64,000 nucleotides of DNA from Bradyrhizobium guangxiense. Lineage in GTDB: Bacteria > Pseudomonadota > Alphaproteobacteria > Rhizobiales > Xanthobacteraceae. The DNA is taken from NCBI RefSeq assembly GCF_004114915.1, contig NZ_CP022220.1, forward strand, positions 620,001 through 684,000. The letters run 5' to 3'. The notes beneath the pieces are model-generated. The model ran no database searches, was not told where the DNA came from, and worked only from the letters and a program-made list of their open reading frames with translations. Below, in pieces: positions 1 to 11,203 of the stretch. The position numbers and the translations under genes are program-made. How positions within the stretch are numbered: position 1 is the first letter of the stretch; each line of letters begins with the position of its first letter.

Positions 1-442
1 GTACGGCGCAAGCAGTCCCACGCTTCGTGATTATCCAATGCGGCACCGAACAACCTTGTTGGGGAGCACGTCCGCTTCCATCACCATCGGAAGCAATATT
101 CGCGCTTTGGCGGCCTTCTTTCCGGCGATAGTTAGCGCAAAACGCCGACAAGTCGCATCCGATATGGATTCTAGCCTGCCCGAGCCGCCCCTGTCTTCAA
201 AGGCTCGGGTCCTGTCGCAAACGCAACACTATAGCGACCGTATCGCACCACGCTCCTCGGCGGCAGGTATTCTAATAAGTTGGGCAGTTCCGAGGTCTGT
301 TTGGGCGAGCTACGAGATCGGTTTGCCCTTAGCAAGTCGGCACATGCAAGACAACTGTGGGTCCACGCTGCTTCAGGCCAGCCTTTGGCAAGGATTTCGC
401 AGGAGATCCCAGCAGATATTGCCGGATTCGCCAAGAGAGCCG

Positions 443-664
443 ATGCCCATCAATGATGAATTGGCTGCCATGCGTAGTCATCGTAACCGCATTCACCGCT
501 ACAGCCAGCTCCTGGAACGCGAGCTGCCAGAGCACGATCGCAGCTATTTGGAAGGACGCTTGTCTGAAGAATGCCGCGCGCTTAGACGCCTGACAGACGC
601 CGTTTTTCCCATCGCGCTTGGACTCCCGCGCAGAATTACTCTTTCCGTACGGTCAGCCGAGTAG
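443..664 (+). CDS. small hypothetical protein, 73 aa
   Basis: Function unknown. The frame is open further upstream, but the ATG at 443 follows a purine-rich AAGAGAG and begins the part that looks protein-like: a short Arg/Glu-rich, probably helical protein with HRNRIHRY near residue 12 and EGRLSEECRALRRL near residue 47. No signal peptide, membrane segment or catalytic motif is visible. I recall similar short charged proteins in bradyrhizobial symbiotic regions but cannot name a family. It stands alone before a block of insertion-sequence debris. Confidence 0.5.
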   Translation: MPINDELAAMRSHRNRIHRYSQLLERELPEHDRSYLEGRLSEECRALRRLTDAVFPIALGLPRRITLSVRSAE

Positions 665-929
665 AGTAGGCGGCTAGCACGTGGCTAAAATCCAGGTCAC
701 GCTGCCCGACTGTGCCATACCGTAAACCCAACGGCTCGCCACTCGTAAGCTAGTCCCCCGTGAAGTAACGCGAACAGCCTGAAGTTACGGGCTAGTTCGA
801 GGAATGCCGGCGATTGATTTTGCCGGCAATCGCGATGGCGAGGCCGATTTCCTTGCAAGATCGAATGAGGTATTCCGTCGAATTCAATCGTGATCCTCTG
901 CTCGTCGGAGTGCATGAGCGGAGGTTTTG

Positions 930-1605
930 ATGCGGCCACGGGAGCGGCGCGAGACCGGCGAGCAGGATCTGTTTCGCTCCCTGCTCGATCAGATCATCGA
1001 TAGAAAGCATTCGCTGGCGACGCTGGCGCGCACGGTGGATTGGGGCTTCCTGGAGCAGGCGTTCGGAATGGTCTACACGGACGGTCCTAGCCAGTCGCCG
1101 CTGCCGACGCGCTTGATCGCAGGGCTCGGGATCCTTAAGCACACCTATGACCTGTCCGACGAGGTCCTGTGCGAGCGCTGGGTGGAGAACCCCTATTACC
1201 AGTTCTTCTGCGGCGAGGAGTTCTTCCAGCACCGGCTACTGGTGTTCGATCACTCGTCGTTGAGGCGCTAGCGCAACCGTATGGGCGAGGAGCGGCTTCA
1301 GGCCCTGCTAAGAGAGCCTGTCGGTTGCCGTCAGGACCAAGGCGATCGAACCGTCGGAGTTCTCCCGGGTGATGGTCGACACGACGGTGCAGCCCAAGAA
1401 TGTGATGTTTCGGACTGATGCCAAGCTTCTGAACCGAGCGCGCGAGAAGCTGGTGCGGCTGGCGCAGCTCACCCGGGTGCGTTTACTCCAGTCCTATGCG
1501 AGGGTGGGCAAGTTCGCCCAGATAAAACATTAGCGCTACGCCCATGCCAAGCGGTTCAAGCGTGCCAGGCGGGCGCTGAGACGATGCGTACCTATTTCGG
1601 CCGGG
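930..1605 (+). pseudogene. IS5-family transposase, broken
   Basis: The N-terminal part (about 110 aa, GEQDLFRSLLDQII through WVENPYYQFFCGEEFF) is a typical IS5-type transposase. The frame hits a stop at 1269-1271, where Trp of the conserved RWRNRMGEE segment has become TAG. It then shifts near 1318 and continues as VDTTVQPKNVMF and SYARVGKFAQIKH. A second stop follows at about 1531, and similarity ends near 1605 without the C-terminal third. An AGCGGAGG ribosome-binding site precedes the ATG at 930. No intact product is possible. Confidence 0.85.
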
Positions 1606-1948
1606 TAATGTGTCATTGTCAAGCTCACATTTTTGAACTCTCCAACGGCAAGGTGGTAGCGCTCGTGCCGTCGCAGCTGGTCAGGGTTGCGGAGACGGCA
1701 CGGGCGCGGGTGATACATGGTTTGCCGGCCAGGCTTGGGATCGCTCGGACCGGTTGACGTCGTCGCTGGGGTCATGGTCCTTTCCGAGGTCGCGCAGCGC
1801 CTCATGATGATGTCCGGGTCGGGTGCCTCAACGTCTGCAGCGGAGTACGGTCAAGCCGCCACCAGCCGAATGAACGAGGTCGCCACAACACCGTCCCAGC
1901 TGGACATCGCCAGTCCGGCGGACCGGACCAGGAACTTCACAAATCGGA
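1606..1948. other. intergenic, no recognised gene
   Basis: Sequence between the broken IS5 transposase and the 3' end of the IS110 element. I see no convincing frame. The part from about 1880 to 1948 matches the 3' flank of a second IS110 piece at 3960-4030, so it belongs to the IS110 element. Confidence 0.5.
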
Positions 1949-2977
1949 TCAGGCTTCCTTCGCCTGGCCCCAGTCGAACGATGTGCCGTCTACCCAGATA
2001 CAGTGAAGAACTAGGGCGATCTTCCGCGCGATAGCAACCTTTGCCTTTCTCATGCCAATCCGCTTGGCAAGCTTCATTCCCCAAGCCTTGAGAGAAGACC
2101 ATTTCTTCGTCCGATAAAGCAGAACTGTCGCCGCTTCGAACAGGTAAGTTCGGAGAAGACGGTCGCCCCATCGGGATATCTTGCCATTGATATCCGTTTC
2201 GCCAGACTGACTGCGCCGCGGTGTAAGACCCAGATAGGCGCCGACGCTCGATGCTGATCGGAATCGCGATGGGTCATCGATCGTATGCCGGAACGTCAAG
2301 GCAGTCACCACACCAACACCAGGAACCGTCATTAAGCGACGCGTCGTCTCATCCGACCTCGCAAGCTGTCGGACTTCATCGTCGAACTTGCTTTGCTGCT
2401 TGCAGATCTGCTCATGGATCGACAGAAGCGGCGCGATCACACCGAGGAGCTGATGACCGTCAGCCAACAGGTCACGGACCAGATTGCGGAACTGCAGGCC
2501 TATCGCGCGTGGAAACAGCAGCCCGGATTCTTTGATCAGGCTGCGGACCTGGTTTTCGATATCTCGACGAATGGCCACGAGCCGGGATCTCGCGACGAGT
2601 ATCGCGCGAATCTTCTGACTTTCCTCGCTCTTGACTTTGACTTCTCGATACCAGCCAACTCGCACCAGTTCGGCCAGACCTCGAGCATCATTCTGATCGC
2701 TCTTGTTCATGCGTACCGACAAGGCCGCGTGGGCATGCCGAGCGTCGATGCAAACCACCGGAAGATCGACCCTGCGAAGTTCATGCCACAGCCAACTCGC
2801 CATCGCGCCGGTCTCAAAGCCGATGCGCTCCGCCTGTGGCGCCCGCTTGCGAAGCAGTGCCGTGAGCGCCCCCGGGTCGGACTTGGCCTTCCCCTCGAAC
2901 AAGACCTCGCCCTCTTCATTGACCACGCACATCGAAGTTTCTTTTTGCGATACATCGAGTCCGACATATTGCTTCAT
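1949..2977 (-). CDS. IS110-family transposase, intact
   Basis: A 342-aa DEDD recombinase. The RuvC-like domain starts with YVGLDVSQ (residues 4-11) and continues with the acidic motifs IGFETG and [16 protein letters not shown] linker follows, then the C-terminal transposase_20 domain with [12 protein letters not shown] and [18 protein letters not shown], which holds the family's serine region. Length and domain order are normal for the family, so the protein could be active. A truncated 3' copy of the same element lies at 3866-4030 in the opposite orientation. Confidence 0.93.
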   Translation of the reverse strand: MKQYVGLDVSQKETSMCVVNEEGEVLFEGKAKSDPGALTALLRKRAPQAERIGFETGAMASWLWHELRRVDLPVVCIDARHAHAALSVRMNKSDQNDARGLAELVRVGWYREVKVKSEESQKIRAILVARSRLVAIRRDIENQVRSLIKESGLLFPRAIGLQFRNLVRDLLADGHQLLGVIAPLLSIHEQICKQQSKFDDEVRQLARSDETTRRLMTVPGVGVVTALTFRHTIDDPSRFRSASSVGAYLGLTPRRSQSGETDINGKISRWGDRLLRTYLFEAATVLLYRTKKWSSLKAWGMKLAKRIGMRKAKVAIARKIALVLHCIWVDGTSFDWGQAKEA

Positions 2978-3105
2978 GACAGGTTCTCCGAATCGGTTGA
3001 TTGCGAGAGCTCGATTCTAATGGAGCTTTTCGTGCCCACGAGCGCTGACCGCAATTACGTCATCGTTTGCAATATTGACCCCCCGTATTGCCTCACCTGA
3101 GGATG

Positions 3106-3858
3106 TTACTTTCGCTTGACGGATGTAGACCCCACTGTCAGCCGGTCCGAGGTTGCGTCATTGCTCGCAGGATCGGAGGGACTGGGGGACGTCGCGGAAT
3201 GCCCATCACACGCAGCGGCGGCCCCAGTCCCGGGATCACCGGCCAGTGCCGCACCCTCAGCCGTGCGCGGGATGATCGTCTCGGCTGCTTTGCGTCTGAG
3301 CGATCGCAACAATCGCTGCACGATGGTGTGCTGCGGCGGACCGAATTGTTCGGGGCGTTGTTCAGCGAGGCGACCGAGAATTGCCAGCGCGGTTAGACGG
3401 GGCTCGGCCGCCAGCCAGCGCTCGATGTCGGCGAGGTGCGGATCGAGCATTGATGGCATTCTCATGCGCTTTTTGTATGGCTTTTGCAGACGCCGATGGA
3501 TGATGCGCTGCTCCCCCAAATGCACATCATTGCCGAGCCTCTTCGCGAACGCTGCTGCGTTCGTTGTCGGTACCGGTGGGCTGGCTGCTGCCACGAGCTT
3601 GCCCGCTCGGGCGTCGACGCGCGTGCCGAGCTCCGCCTGGGCGTCTCTCATCTCGGCCAGCAGGGCCACAGGATCGAGCGTGCGATAAAGCTCTCGAAGA
3701 CGCCGTTTGACGACCTTGCTCAACCTCGGATGCGCCAGTGCGCGTTCATAGGGCGTGGCTGGAACATGATAGCGCTTGATCACTTTGGCGCCCTCGCGTC
3801 GCTTGTCCTTCAGCTTGGGGAATGTCCGAAGTTTTGTGTAAGCGATCGACGACGGCAA
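3106..3858 (-). pseudogene. C-terminal fragment of an integrase-type transposase
   Basis: About 240 aa beginning around KVIKRYHVPATPYERALAHP, followed by RLRELYRTLDPVALLAEMRDAQ and a basic tail with MRMPSMLDPHLADIERWLAAEP. This resembles the C-terminal portion of rve-type transposases of about 500 aa annotated in rhizobia. The catalytic N-terminal part is absent, because the frame joins unrelated sequence (the IS110 fragment) at about 3860. I am not certain of the IS family. Confidence 0.65.
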
Positions 3859-3865
3859 TCAGGAT

Positions 3866-4030
3866 AGAAGGCAAAGGTAGCCGTTGCCCGGAAGATCGCC
3901 GTAATCCTGCACTGTATCTGGGTCGACGGCACATCGTTCGACTGGGCCAGGCGAAGGAGGCCTAACCCTATTTTTTAAGTTCCTGGTCCGGCCTGCCGGA
4001 CTGGCGATGTCCGCTGGGACGGTGGTCGTG
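3866..4030 (+). pseudogene. 3' remnant of an IS110 transposase
   Basis: The frame reads [22 protein letters not shown], nearly the last 25 residues of the IS110 transposase at 1949-2977, followed by the same 3' flank (GTTCCTGGTCCGG..., then GGCGATGTCC). It is the tail of a second copy of that element in the opposite direction. The rest of the copy is gone. Confidence 0.8.
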
Positions 4031-4089
4031 GCGACGGCTCCAGCATCTGCTGGTGGGCTTCGATCGGAATGCTGCTGTATGTTGGAGGG

Positions 4090-4212
4090 CTCTCGAAAAG
4101 ATCCCCCTGACGACGCAGTTGCCCAGTGTCGCCCGATCAAGCCGCAGGCCCTGGCGCGCATAGATCTCGGACTGGCGGTAGAACGGCGTATGGTCGCCAA
4201 ACTTGGAGACGA
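4090..4212 (-). pseudogene. IS66 TnpC, internal fragment left of the IS21 insertion
   Basis: On the minus strand this reads SKFGDHTPFYRQ, EIYARQG and LRLDRATLG, the middle of IS66 TnpC. It continues the reading frame of the TnpC piece at 8243-8830. Removing the element at 4213-8242 and one copy of its AGACGA duplication joins them in frame as AHVIV-SKFGDH. Similarity stops near 4090. Confidence 0.85.
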
Positions 4213-4336
4213 TGTAGCGCGGCAATCTGGGTAGGAAGTGCGCGGCAATCAGGATGGCGAGGCGTGTCGCGGCCTGATGATGATTGCCGCGATGATTGTC
4301 GCGCGCAAGAGTTTTGTTGAACTCTGATTGTCGCGC

Positions 4337-5144
4337 AGCGTCAATCAGCGACGGTTTTGGTGTCGCGTGCGATGGCGGCCGTCCTGGACCGCGTTTTCGT
4401 TCGAGGGCGGTCCGTCTGCGATAGCTCTCGACGTTCATCTCGACGATGGTTGCGTGGTGAACGAGGCGATCGATAGCGCCAGGGTCATGGCGGGGTCCGG
4501 GAAGACCCTGTTCCATTCGCCGAATGGCTGATTGGCGGTGATCAGCATCGAGCGGCGCTCGTAGCGTGCACTGATGAGCTCGAACAGCACGCTGGTCTCG
4601 GCCTGATCCTTGGTGACGTAAGCGAGATCATCAAGATCAGGAGATCGAAGCGATCGAGACGATTGATGGCCGCCTCGAGGTTAAGCTCGCGTCGCGCTAG
4701 CTGGAGCTTCTGCACGAGATCGGTGGTCGGGTGAAGAGGACGCGCCATCCGTTCTCGATGAGGGCCAGGCCGATCGCTGCCGCCAAGTGGCTCTTTCCGC
4801 CGCCGGGCGGGCCGAACAACAGCAAATTGGCGCCCTTGCCCAGCCAGCTGTCACCGGCGGCGAGCGCCATCACTGCGCCTTTGAGATCATCGGCACGGCT
4901 TCGAAGTCGAAGCTGTCGAAGGTCTTTCCGGTGGGCAAACGTGCTTCGACAAGGTGTCGTTCGGTCCGACGGCGGCCGCGTTCGGCAATCTCGTGCTCGG
5001 CGATGGTCGCGAGGAAGCGGCCGGCCGGCCAGCCTTCCTTGTCGGACTGTTCGGCAAATTGCGCCCACAGCACCTTGATGGCAGGCAGACGGAGCTCATT
5101 GAGCAACAGATTGAGGCGCGCGGCATCAACCGTGTTCGTTACGC

Positions 5145-5148
<4 letters not shown>
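4337..5148 (-). pseudogene. istB: IS21 istB ATP-binding protein, frameshifted (copy 1)
   Basis: IstB is the AAA+ helper ATPase of IS21. It starts at an ATG overlapping the istA stop (ATGA) and shows FGPPGGGKSHLAAAIGLAL (Walker A). After GWRVLFTR one base is missing, so the frame shifts before TDLVQKLQLARREL. This defect is shared by all three copies. Copy 1 has two further single-base losses, near 4640 (in the Walker B region, DLLILDDLAYV) and near 4870. Confidence 0.9.
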
Positions 5149-6761
<1,613 letters not shown>

Positions 6762-6895
6762 TCATCTCCGAGCACGTCGGCTCTTTGGCTCTAGCTGGTT
6801 TCCTGATCCAGATCTGTTCGATCGTTGCGCCCATTCGGGTCGTCGCCTTCTCACACCCCCTTCGCCAACGTCAGGCTATTTCGTGCTGCATGCAG

Positions 6896-7921
6896 TCATG
6901 CCGTCACTGCCTGCGCTGGGTTCCGATAATCCTCCTTCCGGGTGAGCATGGCCCAAATCGTCCGAGCCATCTTGTTCGCCAAGGCGATCGCCACAAGCAT
7001 GCGCGGCTTCCTCGCCAGCATCTGCGCCAGCCAGGATCCGCTAGGGATCGACTTGCGCCCGAGCCAGTTCAGCCGCGACATCGCCCCAACGATGAGCAAC
7101 TGGCGAATGTCCGCCTGTCCTTCCTTCGAAACGCGTCCGAGCCTTTCCTTTCCCCCTGAGGAATGTTGCCGTGGGACCAAGCCGAGCCAAGCCGCGAAGT
7201 CTCGGCCACGTCGAAAGGCCGCCATGTCGGGCGCGAAAGCCTCGATCGCGAGTGCGGTCAGCGGGCCGACCCCCGGCATTGTCTGCAGCCGCTGCGCCGT
7301 GACCGTCCGCGTCGCCAACTTCTTGAGCTGCTCTGCCTTGGCATCGATCCGCTCCGTCTTGTAGGCGATCTGATCAATGAGACTCCGACATTCCTCGCGG
7401 ACCAGTTCTGGTAGATCGCTGTTCGGATCTTCGAGGATTGCGTCAATGCGTTTAAGTTGTTCGATTCCTTGCGGGATGATATGGCCGAATTCGTAGAGAA
7501 CAGAACGCAGCGCATTCACCAGATCGGTGCGCTGATGAACAAGGCGCTTCCGAGCCCGAAAGAGCACTGCCCTGGCCTGCTGTTCTTCCGATTTCGGCTC
7601 GACGAAGCGCATCTCGGGGCGCTGTGCCGCGATCACGATTGCTTCGGCATCAGCCGCGTCGTTCTTTTGGCGTTTCACAAAAGGCTTCACATATTGCGGA
7701 GCGATCAGTTTCACTTCATGGCCGAGCTTGACCATCTCCCGTGCCCAATAGTGGGCGCTGCCACAGGCTTCCATCACCACCACTGCCGATGGGTGGCCCG
7801 CCATGAACTTCCGAAACTGAAGCCGCGACAGTTTCTTTCGAAATTTCAAGTGTCCCGCCATTGACGCCCCGTGGAGCTGAAACACATTCTTGGCTAGATC
7901 CACTCCGATCACCGTATCCAT
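6896..7921 (-). CDS. IS110-family (IS1111-type) transposase, copy 1
   Basis: 341 aa from the ATG at 7921, where AGAGGA lies about 11 bases upstream; an in-frame start at 7957 is also possible. DEDD motifs are seen in VIGVDLAKNVFQLHG, VVMEACGSAHYW and KNDAADAEAI. The C-terminal domain has MPGVGPLTALAIEAF and FAAWLGLVPRQHSSGGKERL. The protein is intact, and the copies in compound elements 2 and 3 have the same sequence. The DLAKNVFQ start is typical of the IS1111 branch. Confidence 0.93.
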   Translation of the reverse strand: MDTVIGVDLAKNVFQLHGASMAGHLKFRKKLSRLQFRKFMAGHPSAVVVMEACGSAHYWAREMVKLGHEVKLIAPQYVKPFVKRQKNDAADAEAIVIAAQRPEMRFVEPKSEEQQARAVLFRARKRLVHQRTDLVNALRSVLYEFGHIIPQGIEQLKRIDAILEDPNSDLPELVREECRSLIDQIAYKTERIDAKAEQLKKLATRTVTAQRLQTMPGVGPLTALAIEAFAPDMAAFRRGRDFAAWLGLVPRQHSSGGKERLGRVSKEGQADIRQLLIVGAMSRLNWLGRKSIPSGSWLAQMLARKPRMLVAIALANKMARTIWAMLTRKEDYRNPAQAVTA

Positions 7922-8242
7922 CAATTTGCCGTCCTCTTCGCTTCGGGGTTCAAACACTGCGTTCTTGGCACATTACGATGCCGTCTGGGGAGGGCGGCAA
8001 CCATCCCATCTCATCTGGTGATCTGTGATGTGTCGGCCGGGCACGCGAGTGATTCCTCTTGGCGGAAGAACCACTTGCATAATCCCGACCGGCCGCGATC
8101 ACCAGTCGGCGCGGTCCTCCTCGGGATCGCGCCGACGCTGGGCTCGTAACTCCGGTCGGGCTACGCCCTCCCTACGTCACGAGCCCAGCGAAACTCTCTC
8201 ACCTTGATTGACGCTGCCTTCCATCCTGATCGCCGCGCGACA

Positions 8243-8830
8243 AGACGATCACGTGCGCAATGGCCGCTTCGGTCGGCGGCCCGCTGAGTACGACGTGCTC
8301 CGGCGCATGCGCCTGCACGACAGTGCCGGAGTAGCGGCGGCAGATGTATTTCGGGCGGCGTGTGACCAGCACGCGCCATTGCGCCGGGATCACGTCAAGG
8401 CGCTTGCTGACGTCCTCGCCGATCTTCGTCATGGTCCGCAACCGCACGGGCAGAGCGTGCTCGCAGGCTCGATGATCCGTTCCACGCGCGGCAAATGGGC
8501 AGGCAAGCAGCCGCGATTGCGATGAGAACCTTGATCCGGTACGCTCCGCGATCGGCCCTTGATCACAGCCTCGGCTCTCTCCTGCGCCGCGTCCAGGATG
8601 CCTTGCGCGATCTCCACGTCTTCCAACGGTAAATGATACTGATCTGGCCGCAGCTTCTCGGATTTCGCGCCGAACCTGTCGCGCCGCAATTCGCCGAGGA
8701 TGACCTCCAGCCGACGCTGCGCTTCCTCCGACGCCGCCAGCGCCCCCTGATGCTCGCTCAAGGCCGCCCGCGTTTGCGCCAAAAGGGCTTTCAGTTGTTC
8801 ATTTTCGTCGCGCAGCGCCGCGATGCTCAT
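8243..8830 (-). pseudogene. IS66 TnpC, N-terminal fragment right of the IS21 insertion
   Basis: Begins MSIAALRDENEQLKALLAQ, the coiled-coil N-terminus of TnpC, followed by LGELRRDRFGAKSEKL. A frameshift near 8450 leads to MTKIGEDVSKRLDVIPAQW, RRPKYICRR and TEAAIAHVIV, where the compound IS21 interrupts it. The gene continues at 4090-4212. Confidence 0.88.
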
Positions 8831-8899
8831 GCGCTATTTCGAGCACATCGCCGCCGCGCGTGCCACGCTCAAAATAGCTGCCGAGTCATTCTGCCGCAG

Positions 8900-9247
8900 T
8901 TATCCCGCCGCCTGGGGGCGCCGTGCTTCTTCCGGGCGGACCAACCTCCAATCCAGCCCCTCGAACAGTGCCGCGAACATCGCCGGTGATATCCGCATCA
9001 CGCCGTCTGCGATCGTTGGCCAAACGAACTTGCAACCTTCAAGACGCTTGTGCACCAACACCAGGCCCGTTCGATCCCAGACAAAAGTCTTGATCCGGTC
9101 CGCTCGTTTCGATCGGAACGCGAAGGCGCCTCCGCTGAATGGATCAAGACGAAGTATCTCCTGCACTTCGCCGTAAGCCCATCGTGGCGACAGTGGAAGT
9201 CGATCGGCCGGTTGCAATGTAACTCTTATCAGCAGCGGCCGCGATCA
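8900..9247 (-). pseudogene. IS66 TnpB, frameshifted
   Basis: The C-terminal two thirds is a good TnpB: LRLDPFSGGAFAFRSKR, VLVHKRLEGCKFVWP and MFAALFEGLDWRLVRPEEA. The start at 9247 (MIAAAADKSYIAT) is in another frame, so the gene is broken around 9200. Its ATG overlaps the tnpA stop, as usual for IS66. Confidence 0.82.
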
Positions 9248-9640
9248 TCGTGACGCTCGCACCTTGCGGATCACCCCGGACAGCTGCTCGCCATCTGTCG
9301 CCGTATCCGTCTGCAACACGACATCGTCGATTGCGGCGTCTCAAGCTTGATCGCGGAACTTGACACTCCTCCGACGCATCTCCCACGATCAGCGGCGCGA
9401 ATGTCGGATGCGACTCGGATAAGTCGCCGAGAGTCTGTTATCCCGTGTCGCGGTGGCCGAGGGGCGCGCAAGCACGGAGCGACGCGCTAGCAGATCTACG
9501 ATTGGCGACGGCAGTTTCGGGAGCGAGGCGTGTTGCCGCCGTGCGAGGCGGCTCTCAGCCTCCGAACGCACGCGGCGCCCCGAAGGTCCTCCAAGAACCT
9601 CCAGCCGGCTCACCGACCTCGCCGATGAGACGTCCAAATG
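9244..9640 (-). pseudogene. IS66 TnpA remnant
   Basis: The ends are recognisable: SRLEVLGGPSGRR at the N-terminus near 9620 and DTATDGEQLSGVIRKVRA at the C-terminus, ending in the ATGA overlap with tnpB. The frames in between do not join, so indels have broken the gene. With tnpB and tnpC it forms the remains of one IS66. Confidence 0.7.
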
Positions 9641-9907
9641 GACATCCTTTTTGCCGTCTAATCCCATCTAAACCTCGATCCAAGCCGGACGCTTCTTCGC
9701 ACAGCTATCCGCTCTCGCTAAGCGCTTACGCGCTCTCGTTCCGCATTCAACAAAAGCCTATAACGGCGTATACATCCGGGCCGCAGCCGGCACGCACTGT
9801 CAGCTATCATTTGCTACACGAGCCAACACGCAACATCGAGCGCCGCAGGCGCCTTCGTTCGCCTCGAATTCCGACGCCTGCGCGCCATGCTCGCACTATC
9901 TCTTCAC

Positions 9908-9928
9908 AACCTGACACTACGTCAGGTT
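9908..9928. promoter_or_regulatory. inverted repeat upstream of the omp gene
   Basis: AACCTGAC-ACTAC-GTCAGGTT, perfect 8-bp arms around 5 bases, about 105 bp before the outer-membrane protein start. It could be an operator or a small hairpin. The rest of 9641-10032 shows no gene. Confidence 0.35.
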
Positions 9929-10032
9929 CGGCTCTGCTATCGTCGAGCTCTGTTGCACTTCAGGTACAGCAATTCGCGTAAGCGCTGATACAACGGCCAC
10001 ACTGGGGGCCATTAAAGAGAGTAACAACCGAA

Positions 10033-10758
10033 ATGAAAAAGCAGTCACTCGTTTGCGCGAGCATTCTTGCGATGGCCGCTGCGACGTCCGCGTCTGCCGC
10101 AGATCTCGCCGCGCGTCCCGCATTTCCGAATACGCCGACGCCCAGCCCGGCTGTCATCGCGCTCTACGACTGGAGCGGCTTCTATGCCGGCGTCAATGGC
10201 GGCTGGGGCTGGAGCCATAACTCCTGGGATTTTCTCGGCTCTATCCCCGAGGGCTCTCACGACGCAACCGGCGGCACAGTAGGGGGCCAGATTGGATATC
10301 GTTGGCAATTCGGCAATACCGTGCTCGGACTCGAAGGGCTGGGCAACTGGGCCGATCTCAGCGGCTCAAACGTTAGCATTGCCAACCCGGGCACCACCAA
10401 TCACACAAACATCGACGGTTTCGGCTTGCTGACCGGCCAGATTGGCTATTCGGCCGGCAACGTACTGCTCTACGCCAAAGCGGGCGCGGCTGTGGTAGGG
10501 AGCACTTATCGGATCACTAATTCGGCTGGCTTTCTGGGCGACGCGGATACCACACGTTGGGGAGGTACGGCCGGTGCCGGTCTTGAGATTAGCCTAACAC
10601 CGAACTGGTCAGCTGGCATCGAGTACGACCACGTGTTCATGCCGGCTAGTGACGTTAGCTTCGCAACAGGACTAGGAAACGACCGCATTCGTCAGGACTT
10701 TGATCTCGTCACCGCCCGCCTCAACTACAAGTTTGGCTGGCCACTCGCGAGCAAATAA
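10033..10758 (+). CDS. outer-membrane beta-barrel protein, Omp25/Omp31-like
   Basis: 241 aa. Residues 1 to about 22 form a signal peptide (MKKQSLVCASILAMAAATSA, cut near ASA-ADL). A short linker leads to DWSGFYAGVNGGWGWSHNSW, the typical first strand of Omp25/Omp31-type porin-like proteins. Alternating Gly/aromatic strands follow (GGTVGGQIGYRWQF, YAKAGAAVV, WSAGIEYDHVF), ending with VTARLNYKFGWPLASK near the C-terminal aromatic. It should sit in the outer membrane as an 8-stranded barrel. AGAGAG lies upstream of the ATG, and a strong terminator follows. The ligand is unknown. Confidence 0.9.
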   Translation: MKKQSLVCASILAMAAATSASAADLAARPAFPNTPTPSPAVIALYDWSGFYAGVNGGWGWSHNSWDFLGSIPEGSHDATGGTVGGQIGYRWQFGNTVLGLEGLGNWADLSGSNVSIANPGTTNHTNIDGFGLLTGQIGYSAGNVLLYAKAGAAVVGSTYRITNSAGFLGDADTTRWGGTAGAGLEISLTPNWSAGIEYDHVFMPASDVSFATGLGNDRIRQDFDLVTARLNYKFGWPLASK

Positions 10759-10784
10759 GGATCTCAGTTTCTCAATCAATGATC

Positions 10785-10815
10785 GAGGGCCCCGGCGCCT
10801 GCCGGGGCTCTTTGT
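10785..10815 (+). terminator. rho-independent terminator of the omp gene
   Basis: GAGGGCCCCGGC-GCCT-GCCGGGGCTC stem-loop followed by TTT, 27 bases after the omp stop. Confidence 0.8.
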
Positions 10816-11203
10816 CCAGGGTCATCGTCCTGTATCGCCGTCGGCCTTTCAATAGGTGTTATCAGCTCTCTTGATCCATGAGGGCTGCGTATAATTAGGC
10901 TCGCTTCGCCCGGCGATCACGGTCTGGCCTCCGACGAGTCCCTATATCGCCGCCTCAAGCTCGATGTTGGAAGCTTGATATTGCCACGGCGAGCCGTCCG
11001 GCATCGGCAACAGTGCGCATGCCAGCCGTATTCAAGCCGCGCTTAGTGAATGGCCTCCTGACCAAACCGCAACAGCGTCGCACCGGCTCGACGATTCTCC
11101 CTCGCTCGACGAGGGACTACCAACGCTGAGAGGTTTAATATTCCGCATGGTGGAGTATGTCACGTGCCCCAGCCATATTCATGGACAAAGTGAAGGTGCG
11201 ATC
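10816..11203. other. intergenic before the aminotransferase
   Basis: No convincing frame, IS similarity or known operator was recognised. An in-frame ATG at 11147 extends the next gene but lacks family similarity. Confidence 0.4.

Noticed and set aside
2393..3100. Plus-strand 235-codon frame
   Set aside because: Shadow of the intact IS110 transposase on the minus strand.
9919..9950. tts box (type III secretion regulator TtsI site) near the omp gene
   Set aside because: Only CGTCAG plus scattered bases fit; the CGAAAGCT core is missing.
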